NCBI GenBank assembly: GCA_039720395.1
Contig: CM077829.1
Coordinates: 22,957,955-23,021,954, forward strand
Reading direction: 5' to 3'
Length of the DNA: 64,000 nt
Origin: Liquidambar formosana
Taxonomy: Eukaryota; Streptophyta; Magnoliopsida; Saxifragales; Altingiaceae
The notes below the pieces were generated by a model. It worked only from the letters and a program-made list of their open reading frames with translations. It was not told where the DNA came from and made no database searches. Both the position numbers and the translations under genes were made by a program. This document shows positions 37,743 to 47,484 of this stretch, piece by piece. Numbering within the stretch: position 1 is the first letter of the stretch; the number at the start of each line of letters is the position of its first letter.

Positions 37743-38300
37743 AACACTATGCCATCAAGGCTATCCCAAAATATGAGAAAGATACATCCTTCTCATATTC
37801 AAACCATCAAGGTTATCATTCAAATATCAAGGTAATCACATAACACGAGAAAGATCACATCCTTCTCTTGCTCAAATCAATCAAGGTAAACACATACCAC
37901 AGGAAGCCATCAAGGCTATCTCAAAACATGAGAAAGACACATCCTTCTCATATTCAAATCATCGAGGTTATCATTCAAATATCAAGGTAATCACATAACA
38001 CGAGAAAGATCACGTCCTTCTCTTGCTCAAATCAATCAAGGTAAACACATACCACAGGAAGCCATCAAGGCTATCTCAAAACATGAGAAAGACACATCCT
38101 TCTCATATTCAAATCATCGAGGTTATCATTCAAATATCAAGGTAATCACATAACACGAGAAAGATCACGTCCTTCTCTTGCTCAAGTCAATCAAGGTAAA
38201 CACATACCACAGGAAGCCATCAAGGCTATCTCAAAACATGAGAAAGATACATCCTTCTCATATTCAAATCATCAAGGTTATCATGTAATCATGAGAAAGA
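37743..38300. repeat. 155-bp tandem repeat, about 3.6 copies
   Basis: CATCAAGGCTATC recurs at 37753, 37908, 38063 and 38218. Units contain GAGAAAGATCACGTCCTTCTC and internal degenerate halves of about 75-80 bp. It directly follows the 80-bp array. Arrays in this position are known seeds of satellites in Tat elements. Confidence 0.9.
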
Positions 38301-38756
38301 TTGCATCTTTTTCTCACTAATTCATCAAGACAGAGGTAAGCTTCTACTTACCAACACACAACAAGTTCACCAAATCATCTCACATAGAGGCTATTCATGC
38401 CTCAACTCAAACACCAACTCATATAGGAGACACAATTATCTCATGAAAGCAATCATTCACATGCATATAGGGAAGGTATCTTTATCCCAAATGACAAAAA
38501 ATCATAGTGATATAGGAGGGAATTCATCCCTAACAATCAAAACCATATGCATAGAGAGGGTTGTTCAACCCTACTAGCATGCCATGCCCACACAAGGGCC
38601 ACCAATGCAATCTCTTTCAAATCATTTCATGTCAAGCAAAGTCAAGATATTCACTCATTTTTCAACTCAAAACATGCTTGAGATTGCATCTCAAAGAAGG
38701 TTCAAAAGCGCGAATAGGCGAGTAAAGGCCAAATGAGCGCAACGGAGCGAGCAAGG

Positions 38757-38858
38757 GGGGGTGACCACCTGGCTGCTGGTGGCTTGCCGCCCAAGCCCAG
38801 GCGGCTTGCCGCCCAAGCCCAGGCGGCTTGCCGCCCCAGGCTGGGCGGTTACCCGAGG
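38757..38858 (+). promoter_or_regulatory. Palindromic promoter module, copy D, upstream of the PMD gene
   Basis: GGTGACCACC at the left pairs imperfectly with GGGCGGTTACCCGAGG at the right. Three copies of GGCGGCTTGCCGCCC fill the middle. It is the same architecture as the LTR module, placed about 300-400 bp before the ATG at 39154. A TA-rich TTTTTAAACCC near 38880 is a weak TATA candidate, followed by a CT-rich leader. Confidence 0.65.
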
Positions 38859-39153
38859 CTGGTGCTGCCCAGTTTGAGGGTTTTTAAACCCTTGACTCCC
38901 CATTTGTGCATTCAAGCCTCCAAGCTCGAAAATAGAGAGCTTCTCTCTCTAGAACTCACTCCATCCTCTCCCAACACTCACAAACACATTCTCAATCAAA
39001 GTTTCACTTTCAATTCAGGTTGTGTGCATGAAATAGCATCAAGAACAAGTCATTCAACAACAAAAACAAGCATCAATCATCAAGTTGCAAGATCAAATTC
39101 ATCATCTTCCTTATCAAACCCATTTTTCTCACATACAAGCTCAACCATCATCA

Positions 39154-41823
39154 ATGGCTTCTAGCAATGATTCCAACATCAAGTATCCATACTATGTGAT
39201 CAAGAATACATACAAGGCACCAATCTATGATGCATCCCAAGACAAGGTGTTGCTTGAACCCAAGAAGCATCTCTCATACCTCCATTCCCAACATGAGGTT
39301 AGTTCTTCCCAACTTAACATGTTTATCTTGAAATCTTGATTTCTATTGGATAAAATGCATTCCCATGATCTTCTTTTGATTGTTTTTATCATTGTTGAGC
39401 CAAGTTCATTGATTTGGCAAGGATTGAATGTGCAAAAAGCTTGTTTTCCAATGCTTGAGAAAAGATGCCCACCTAGTGTTTGATAAAATGCCAAAGAGAC
39501 AAAAACATGTTCAATTATTGAAAAATCAATTGGTTTGCATTGTAGAACCAAGTCATATGGTTTTGGCAAGGATTTGATATACAAAAATCTTTCATTTCAA
39601 TGCTTGAAAACAAGTCACACACCAAGTGTTCGATAAAATGCCCGAAAGGCAAAACCATGTTCAATCCTTACAAAATCAATGAATTTGAATACACAAAGTC
39701 GTGGGCATTCATTTCTAATTCATTTCATGAATCAAAACCCATATTTTGAAACTTTTGGAAAACCATTTGAAATCAATTACCAATGTATGCCCAATATCTC
39801 TATGTTTTCAATGCTAACTCAATACACAATCTTTTGACATAGCCCGACTTCCAAAGTCTCCGTACAAGGACATCAATAAAGGGGCTCATCTCATGGTGGA
39901 GATATATGGAACATGCCCAACCACGTGCTCGCAAGATAGTAAAGAAGGCGGGTTTTGGGCCCTTCCTAGATGCTCTATGGAACGAGCAATGGGATAGGCA
40001 AGCATTGTTTGCCTTGACAGAGCTATGGTGGGACACCACCAACACTTTCCATTTTAGCTTTGGGGAGATGACCATGACTCCTAAGGATTTCACCATGATA
40101 ACTGGGTTGAGCTTGAAAGGCAAGCGCTTGGAATACTACGAACAAGCCAACATGGATCAGAACTACATAGTAGCTCTACTCGGGGTGGAAGCGGAATTAA
40201 GCCCAAAAGGTGTGCGTCGTACTTGGCTTTACAACACCTTTGCCACTGAAGAAGAGAGTGAGGGAACGGATCCCCAATACATTGTGAGAGCTTTCTTGCT
40301 CTACATGATTTCATGCACCTTCTTTGCGGGCACCAATGACATGGCTCGACTAGAGTTGCTAGCTAGCATGGAGGATGTGAACAAAATTGGGAGATACAAT
40401 TGGGGTGGAGCTGCTTTCGCAAACATGTATCGCTCCATGACTGACATGTCCCGAGGAGTTGCAAAGAACTTTGGGGGACTTCCTTTCGTTTGGGAGGTAA
40501 CAAGGAACATTCAATTCTCTATTATTTCCCGAAATTTAACACATACATGATTTCCTCTATATTTTCTCTTTTGATTTTCCACAGATATGGTACTACGAGT
40601 ACCTGAACATGTGTCGCCCAACTCTTGCTAGTGATGCCATGTCATGGCCCATCCTTCAGAATTACGCTCCATCTTGCTTGGCTACAAGAGCCTCCAATCG
40701 CCATGATTATGCCCATGCAAGGGCATATCTTGCCAGCTTGACTGCTGATATGGTAGAATCTTTCTTTCTCTTTATCTTTTTTATTTTTTCCTTTTTTCCA
40801 TTTCTCATTTCAAACTTAACAGGTGGAATGGAATCCATGGAGTCTGTGGGAGCATAGGCTTCCCGAGAAGTACTCCTCTGGTTTGGAGTTGACAAGCAAA
40901 AGGGTCCTTTTTGAAGGCCCCACAGGTAGATGCTGGTATCTTGGGGAACGAGTCCTGAGACAAGTCCATGGAAATATGAATGCAGCTGTGACACCTTCCA
41001 TGCCACCAGAGAACATGAGGCATACTAGCCACTTGGTGGGGGATGAACTAGAAGAGGCTCTGAGGGGTTGGGATGCTGAGGGATTCACCTCCCCTCGCAT
41101 AGAATACACTGCCTTCTGTCGACAATATCTGATGAATCCTAGGGTCACTGGTCTCCCACCTCAAGGGGTGAGCTCCCCACACTCTTAAACTCTTTTTTAA
41201 GATTATAAGAAAGACTCCATTTGACAAGCATTCGAATTTCAGGGTCGACGGGCAAGGGGACATAGCTCCACAGTTGGATCTGCTACAGGGATGACTTACA
41301 ATAACGAGGATGATGACCTTGAAGGAAATCAACCTCCACCCCTCCCATAACTAAATTGGTATGTGAACTTGTGCAGTGGGACAAAATTTGTGAAGACTGA
41401 CATTACCCATCCACCATTCGATGAATATCCCAAGATCGATCCATATTATGAGAATGTGAGTTCTAAACTCTTATCTTCTTGAAATTGGATTCTTTCATTA
41501 TTGTTAACCATGTTTATACTTTCCTAGGTTCCACGGGAGTATGCCCAAGAATGCATTGAACTCAATGAAGGATTGAGGAGGGATCTTGTGCGAATGAGTT
41601 TAGAGAACTCAGTTCTAGAGGCACGCTTGAATCCCCAAGTGAGTGATCATCTTATTAGCTTTCAACTAGGATTGGCACCATTACCCTCCTAACTCATTAT
41701 CTTTCTTTGCAACAGGCATCATCATCTCATCCACCACAGGATATGCCCCCTTCTAGAGCTCCTCGTTCAGGACATGATGGAGTTGGGCCAAGTCGAAAGA
41801 GAAGGCCCACTAGGAATCATTGA
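39154..41823 (+). CDS. Plant mobile domain (PMD) gene, seven exons, antisense in the Tat element, one internal stop
   Basis: Exons by ATG, frame and GT-AG rule are 39154-39297, 39843-40496, 40585-40752, 40823-41167, 41243-41455, 41528-41638 and 41716-41823, giving 580 residues. All six introns are phase 0; five are only 70-88 bp. The core LTELWWDTTNTFHFSFGEM followed by TMTPKDFTMITGLSL matches the PMD (aminotransferase-like mobile domain) family, to which the plant proteins MAIN and MAIL1 also belong. The C-terminal exons are low-complexity and end in a basic SRKRRPTRNH. One in-frame TAA at 41348-41350 interrupts exon 5 after PPPLP; the frame reopens at once, so it fits CAA changed to TAA. 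The role in the element is unknown. The gene has its own upstream promoter-like module and lies antisense to gag-pol. Confidence 0.85.
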
Positions 41824-42064
41824 GTTTCACTCACCTCTTGTTAGGAATGTTTGGAATCTTTCTATCTATTTTGTTATGTATTAATTAGGAATTTCAATTC
41901 CCAACCTTAAACCTTTATTATGGATACTTGATGAACTTTATTGCAATGATATGATCTTGTATTATGTGAAAAATAGGCTTAAATCAAGCACAAAAAAGTC
42001 AAAACATCACAAAAGGGCCAAACAAAGGCACAACAAGGCAAAAATGGGTGAAACAAAACGGCGG

Positions 42065-42145
42065 CCTCGGGTGACCACCTGGGGCTGGGGGGCTAGCCGC
42101 CTGGGCCCAGGCGGCTAGCCGCCCAGGCCTGGGTGGTCACCCGAG
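42065..42145 (+). promoter_or_regulatory. Palindromic promoter module, copy E, upstream of the DUF7745-like gene
   Basis: CTCGGGTGACCACC (42066-42079) pairs exactly with GGTGGTCACCCGAG (42132-42145). Inside are GGCTAGCCGCC and CTGGGCCCAGGCGGCTAGCC, as in the LTR. Downstream TTCCTATTTTGA also matches the sequence that follows the module in the LTR (minus strand). I infer that this promoter was copied from, or shares an origin with, the LTR U3. Confidence 0.8.
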
Positions 42146-42230
42146 CCCGAAGCGGTGTTTCGCCTGATTTTAGGAAACTTCCTATTTTGACGGGATTCCA
42201 CCTTCCAAAACATGGATTTCCGAATTTTTT

Positions 42231-42240
42231 CCTATAAAAG
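42231..42240 (+). promoter_or_regulatory. TATA box (CCTATAAAAG) of the DUF7745-like gene
   Basis: A consensus TATA box lies 48 bp before the ATG at 42289 and 86 bp after module E. The leader would be only about 15-25 nt long. Confidence 0.65.
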
Positions 42241-42288
42241 CACATCCAAGGGGTCTCAAACCCTACTAACATTCATTGATTGCAAGTT

Positions 42289-43575
42289 ATGGAAGCCCTA
42301 GACAAACTCTTGAGTGATTTTCTGAAGGTTATGAGTGCGGAGGCAAGGAAGGAGTTCAAGCGCTACTGCTTGGATCCATTGTTTTCTTTGATGCATGTGA
42401 AGCTTGAAACCACTCTTCTTACTGCTGCTACATATTTTTGGGATCCCCTACTTCATGTATTCCGTTTCAACTATGAAGAGCTATGCCCAACAATGGAGGA
42501 ATTCTGCGCTTTGTATGGAGTTTCACCTGTAGGACCTTTTATCCTCCCTACTCCACGCTCAAGTTACCTGATTTCCTTCTCCAACTTCCTTGGGATTTCT
42601 CAACAAGAGGACTCTATATTTGTGAAGGATCACATGGTGAATCTCATGGAAATAGCAACTTCCTTCTTGGCTCATGATAGCAAAGGTACCCTGAATTTCA
42701 ACTTTACTACTCAACACGCTCTTGCTTTTTGCTTGGTTGGCCGCTTCCTTATCTCCACGGGGACTCTCTGTGTCCCTATTCAAATTTGTGAACTAATTCC
42801 TTTTCTTCTTGAACACAATAACCTGATTCCCATGGTGCTAGCTGAAACCCTCAATAGTTTAGACAAAGTTCATGATAACTCACAAGCCCCATTAGGAGGG
42901 AGCCCCATTCTATTGCAGATGTGGCTTCTTGAAAGGCTTAACTTCTTGTCTCTTACCACCATTAAACCATACAAACCCCAACATTATTGTTGCCGTCGAG
43001 TTGAACTTCCTAGTCAATTTTCTTTGAGGGAATGGTTGGGCTACTTCCAAACTCTCTCATGGCGAAACATCAAGTGGTTTGTCTCCATATGGGGATGCAA
43101 GGAGCAAATTCTTCTTCGATCTTTTGGGTGTGCTATGGTCAAGCTCATTGGGTTGAGATCAACTTCCTTCTATTGGACTTCAAGAATCCTTTGTCAGATG
43201 GGTGCCATGCAAACCATACCTACTTCTGTGGTATTTGATCATTCTGTTGAACCTGTGGGCCCCACGATGGTTAAGTGGGCTAAGACTAGATGGACTGACC
43301 AACTAAAACTGATTCGAATTGAAAACACTGATGGGCCTTATGTCATGAGCCCTGAATACAAGACATGGTTGAAGACTAGCTTGGGTGAAAGAGAAACCAT
43401 ACGCAGGAAGAGGATTTATGACCTCATAAAGGACACAAGACTTGGATTTTGCAGGGAAGGCATTCTGGAAGCAGTGGAAGCAGCACATGCTCATGACTTG
43501 CGAAAGAAGCGAAGACTTGAAAGGAAGGAGCAGAAAGCAAACCAAGAGACTCTGAAGAAGAACAAAAAGACTTGA
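42289..43575 (+). CDS. DUF7745-like protein, 428 residues, single exon, antisense in the Tat element
   Basis: The frame is intact from ATG 42289 to TGA 43573-43575; an upstream TTG codon in the same frame is not needed. The N-terminal part has TAATYFWDPLLHVFRFNYEE followed by LCPTMEEFCALYGVSPVGP. This WDP...F.F...L.PT.EE..AL pattern is that of the DUF7745 family found with plant retroelements and distantly PMD-like. The middle is Leu-rich and globular. The C terminus (last 45 residues) is strongly basic with KKRRLERKEQKANQETLKK, a likely nuclear-localising coiled tail. Function is unknown. It is the only uninterrupted protein gene of the element, while gag-pol is broken. Confidence 0.8.
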   Translation: MEALDKLLSDFLKVMSAEARKEFKRYCLDPLFSLMHVKLETTLLTAATYFWDPLLHVFRFNYEELCPTMEEFCALYGVSPVGPFILPTPRSSYLISFSNFLGISQQEDSIFVKDHMVNLMEIATSFLAHDSKGTLNFNFTTQHALAFCLVGRFLISTGTLCVPIQICELIPFLLEHNNLIPMVLAETLNSLDKVHDNSQAPLGGSPILLQMWLLERLNFLSLTTIKPYKPQHYCCRRVELPSQFSLREWLGYFQTLSWRNIKWFVSIWGCKEQILLRSFGCAMVKLIGLRSTSFYWTSRILCQMGAMQTIPTSVVFDHSVEPVGPTMVKWAKTRWTDQLKLIRIENTDGPYVMSPEYKTWLKTSLGERETIRRKRIYDLIKDTRLGFCREGILEAVEAAHAHDLRKKRRLERKEQKANQETLKKNKKT

Positions 43576-43751
43576 AGACTTTAGAAATAGGATATCTATG
43601 GCATGTCAATAGTTCTTTTGTCTAACACCAATAAATTGCTATGTCAATTAATTAGTTCTAAATGAATTGCCAATAATAATTTGATTTTGAGATTTTTTGT
43701 TGTGGTGTTGTTTGGACCGCACCCAAGTTAACTTTATGGGTTGCCTACGTA

Positions 43752-43871
43752 TCCCCATCCTTTTTTCAATTTTTTTCATTTTTTTCTTTTCTTTTTCTTC
43801 TCGTTTTTTTTCTTCTTTTTTTTTTTCTTTTTTTCTTTTTTCTTTTTTTTTTCTTTTTTTTTTCTTTTTTA
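43752..43871. repeat. T/C-rich homopyrimidine tract
   Basis: About 120 bases of almost pure T with interspersed C on the plus strand (A/G-rich on the minus strand), between the two convergent gene sets. The ORF track through it encodes only Phe/Ser runs and is not a gene. Confidence 0.85.
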
Positions 43872-43953
43872 GGAATGGGGAATCAGGCCCTCGTAGTTCG
43901 AATGCCTTAACTTTTGCCTAGGCCACCCTTATGGGTTTTCAACCTAGCAGGCC

Positions 43954-44463
43954 TTACACATAATACTTCTTCAATTGATCCAAATTGGTAGGACGAGCGA
44001 ACTCAATTCCATCTAAATCCATGAGACGAACAGCCCCTGCTGGCAATATCTCTTTGATAACATACGGACCACCCCAACTTGGCTTGAACTTCCCTCGTGG
44101 ATCAAAAATTGGAGCTCTGATTTCTTTCAACACCAAATCTCCTGTCTTCAAACCTCGGTCTTTGACATGCTTGTTGAATGCTCTTGCAACCCTTCGCTGA
44201 TAGCCCTGCACATGATACAAGGCCCTCAATCGCCTTTCATCGAGCAATGCCAACTCATCATAACGGTTCTTAACCCAATCAGCTTCTGCTATCTGACTTT
44301 CCATGGCAACCCGTAATGATGGTACCTCCAATTCAATAGGCAAAATAGCCTCCATCCCATACACCAAAGAATAGGGGGTAGCCCCTGTTGACGATTTTAC
44401 AGATGTTCTATAGCCCCACAAGGCTAATGGCAACTTCTCATGCCAATCAGTATAAGTGCAGCT
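43954..44463 (-). CDS. Integrase C-terminal part of Tat pol, frameshifted
   Basis: Residues LPLALWGYRTSVKSSTGATP continue the integrase after the catalytic Glu, and the end GGPYVIKEILPAGAVRLMDL resembles the C-terminal chromodomain-free tail of Tat integrases. The frame differs from that of the preceding ORF: around 44460 the minus strand needs a 1-base shift (TYTDWHEKLPLALWGY is read in the new frame). The stop is at 43954-43956. It ends 378 bp from the stop of the convergent plus-strand gene. Confidence 0.85.
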   Translation of the reverse strand, partial: SCTYTDWHEKLPLALWGYRTSVKSSTGATPYSLVYGMEAILPIELEVPSLRVAMESQIAEADWVKNRYDELALLDERRLRALYHVQGYQRRVARAFNKHVKDRGLKTGDLVLKEIRAPIFDPRGKFKPSWGGPYVIKEILPAGAVRLMDLDGIEFARPTNLDQLKKYYV

Positions 44464-45842
44464 GTTTTCTGTAATATCTTCTTAACATTCTTGTTGGCGG
44501 CCTCCACTGCTCCATTAGTCTGCGGGCGATAAGAGGAGGATAAATGGTGCACTATGTTGTATTTCTGCAAAAGCTCCTTGGTTTCTTTCTGAAAATGCTG
44601 ACCATTGTCTGAAATGATCTCATGGGGTACCCCATACCTGTAGATGATGTTGAGCTGTATGAACTGTGCTACCTTCTTGGCATTCAGGGTCTTGAAAGAT
44701 GCTGCCTCTACCCACTTAGTGAAGTAATCAATAGCTACCAAGATGTACTCATGCCCATTGGAGGCTTTCGGCTTAATCTGTCCAATTATATCTATTCCCC
44801 ATACTGCAAACGGCCAAGGTGACGACATACTTGTCAAAGGCATGGAAGGCAAGTGTTGTCCATTAGCAAAGACTTGACATTTATGACACTTCTTGACATG
44901 TGCATGGCAATCTCTCTCCATTGTAGACCAATAGTAACCCAACCTCATGATTTTCTTGGCTAGCATATAACCATTCATGTGCGGTGCTCCAACTCCTTCA
45001 TGGATTTCACTAACAAGACGTTCGGCTTCTTCCTTAGTGACACACAACAGATGGACCCCGTCAAAAGACCTCCGATATAGCTTTCCTCCACACAAAACAT
45101 AGTGACTTGCTAGCCTCCTTAGTGTTCTCCTATCAATGCGGGATGCTCCTTCAGGATACTCCCTTTCCTCGATGAACTTCATGATGTCATGGTACCAAGG
45201 ATGGCCATCTTTCACCTCTCCTTCTCGGATAGAACAGCAATACACGGGTTTTTCTCTACATTCTATCACCAACGGTTTTACATTCCCACCATCCGAGATC
45301 TCCACCATAGAAGCTAGAGTTGCCAAAGCATCAGCAAATTGGTTCTTATTTCTCGACAAGTAATTGAACTCTATTTCCACAAATTCCTTAGTCAAGGCTT
45401 CTAAGTATGCATGATATGGCAGCAGCTTTTCATCACGAGTCTTCCACTCTCCCTTTATCTGGCAGATAATTAGTGCTAAATCTCCGAAAACCTCTAACTC
45501 TTTGATCCCCAATTCTAGTGCAGCTTCCAACGCGAGGATGCAGGCTTCATACTCAGCAATGTTGTTGGTTGCTTCAAACCCTAGCTTAACTGCTAAGGGT
45601 GTAAATGCTTCTTCAGGTGAAACCAGTAGGACTCCTATCCCATACCCTTTCTTATTTGCAGCTCCATCGAAGTATACCTTCCAGACCTTCTTTCCAATCT
45701 CCAGGACATCCTCATCGGGGAATTAGTCATTAAATTGTTCTGATGACGCCACAGGGCAGCTAGCCAAGTAATCTGCAATGACACTTCCTTTTACTGACTT
45801 CTGTGTTACATACTTTATGTCGAATTCATTGAGAAGAATTGA
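44424..45842 (-). CDS. Tat pol: second RNase H and integrase core
   Basis: The reading continues RT-RNase H in the same frame. It has VYFDGAANKKGYGIGVLLVS and NNIAEYEACILALEAALELG, an additional RNase H that marks the Tat/Ogre lineage. Integrase follows with the HHCC zinc finger (HMNGYMLAKK...H...CHKCQ) and catalytic residues in GIDIIG, ISDNGQHF and NGAVEAANKN (D, D, E). A TAA stop at 45723-45725 interrupts the link between the two RNases H; the ATG-initiated part is 45530 to 44424. The frame ends prematurely at CH* because of a 1-base shift. Insertion into host DNA would be its role. Confidence 0.9.
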
Positions 45843-47331
45843 CTAACGAGCAATTCTGTAGGACAAGACCGGCCTTTCTATCAGGTACTTCAGTGGGTCC
45901 ATTCGACTTATCAAGAAAACCTCATACGACATCATGTAGTGACGGAGTTTCTGAGTTGCCCATACCAAAGCCACACAAGCCTTCTCTATGGCATTGTACT
46001 TTACCTCGTAGTCTGTCATCTTCTTGCTTAAGTAGTAAATGGCATTCTCCTTCTTTGAGCCCTCAAGGTACTGAGCTAGCATAGCTCCCGTCGCGGTTTC
46101 AGTGACCGTCAAGTATAACAATAACGGTTCACCTTGTCGCGGCGGAACTAGAATTGGTGGATTACTCAAATACCTTTTAATAGTCTCAAAGGCTTCTTGA
46201 CATTCTTCATTCCATACCTTCGGCACACCCTTCTTAAGCAACTTGAAAATCGGCTCACACACCATGGTCAAATTAGCAATGAACCTGCTTATGTACTGAA
46301 TTCTCCCCAAGAACCCTCGAATCTGCTTTTCTGTGCTAGGCGGCTCCATCTCTACAATGGCCTTAATTTTTCCTGGATCAACCTCAATTCCTCTCTGAGT
46401 AATCATAAATCCTAATAGCTTGCCTGCAGTGACACCAAAAGCGCATTTCTGAGGATTCAACCGCAAGTTGTACTTCTTTGCTCGCTCCAGGAACCTTTCT
46501 AGTGCCATGAAGTGTCCTTCTCGATCCACGGACTTCACGATCATGTCGTCCACATAAACTTCCACCTCCTTATGGATCATGTCATGCAGTAATGTTGTAG
46601 TAGCTCTCCGATAGGTAGCCCCGGCATTTCTCAAACCGAATGGCATCACTTTGTAGCAATACGTTCCCCACTGTGTGATAAAGGCTGTTTTCTCCATATC
46701 TTGCGGTGCCATCTTTATCTGATTGTATCCAGAAAACCCATCCATGAAAGAGAGGAGCGCATGTCCTACAGTACTATCTACCAGCACATCAATGTGGGGC
46801 AAAGGAAAATCGTCCTTAGGGCTTACTGCATTAAGATCTCGAAAATCCACACACATCCTTACTTTTCCATCCTTTTTAGGCACGGGCACTATATTGGATA
46901 ACCACTTGGGATACTCCACAACCTGTAGGAACCCCACATCGAGTTGTTTGGTTACTTCCTCCTTTACCTTCAATGCCCACTCGGGTTTCAATCTTCTCAA
47001 TTTTTGCTTTACCGGCTTTTTAAGGGGATTGGTGGGGATGAAGTGCTGCACAATGTCAGGATCTATGCCGGGCATGTCTTCATAAGACCATGCAAAGGCC
47101 GTTATGTTGGCCTTTAAGAGGGCTATCAGCTTTTCTTTTTCAAGTGGTGAAAGGGTTATCCCAATTTTAATTATCTTTGGCAATTCATTTGTCCCTAAAT
47201 TGATTGATTCCAATTCATCCATGTTAGGTTCGGTGACACCCCTTTTCCTTCGCTCGACGAGCTCCGGGGGGACGTCATTCCTAGGATCTATATCCATGCC
47301 ATAAGTATCCATAGAAGAGAGAAAAGAAATA
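45843..47331 (-). CDS. Tat pol: reverse transcriptase and first RNase H
   Basis: After the predicted intron the frame starts ISFLSSMDTYGMDIDPRND. Motifs in order are VRMCVDFRDLN, FMDGFSGYNQIKMAP, PFGLRNAGATYRR, the catalytic YVDD in VEVYVDDMIVKS, GFLGRIQYISRFI and the RNase H part LLLYLTVTETATGAMLAQYL to EKACVALVWATQKLRHY. Here YVDD replaces the common YIDD/YADD. A TAG at 45843-45845 ends the frame at RIAR*, where relatives have Trp. The reading upstream of 47331 (hydrophobic, Cys/Phe-rich) is intron and not protein. Confidence 0.92.
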
Positions 47332-47484
47332 CTGCAAGCAAACAATGTATAAAGGAAACACACTTCATTAAAGGAACAAACAAAAAGACACAAACTTGAA
47401 AAGGAAACAAAACTTGGTGCCACAAAGTGGGATAGGTGGACACACTTTATTGAAAGCAGGAAATACTCTAACTAAGGAACCTAC
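47332..47484 (-). other. Predicted 153-nt intron between protease and reverse transcriptase
   Basis: On the minus strand a donor GTAGGT follows ...GATAGTAGCTT, and an acceptor TTTGCTTGCAG precedes TATTTCTTTTC. Splicing removes the protease-frame stop and joins DLPDSS to FISFLSSMDTYG in frame. Ogre elements are known to have an intron between protease and RT. This is inferred from sequence only. Confidence 0.6.

Noticed and set aside
43697..43921. Plus-strand ORF rich in Phe and Ser
   Set aside because: It is the translation of a T/C homopyrimidine tract.
47332..47423. N-terminal extension of the RT ORF (Phe/Cys-rich)
   Set aside because: It lies in the predicted intron upstream of a good acceptor and resembles no gag-pol segment.
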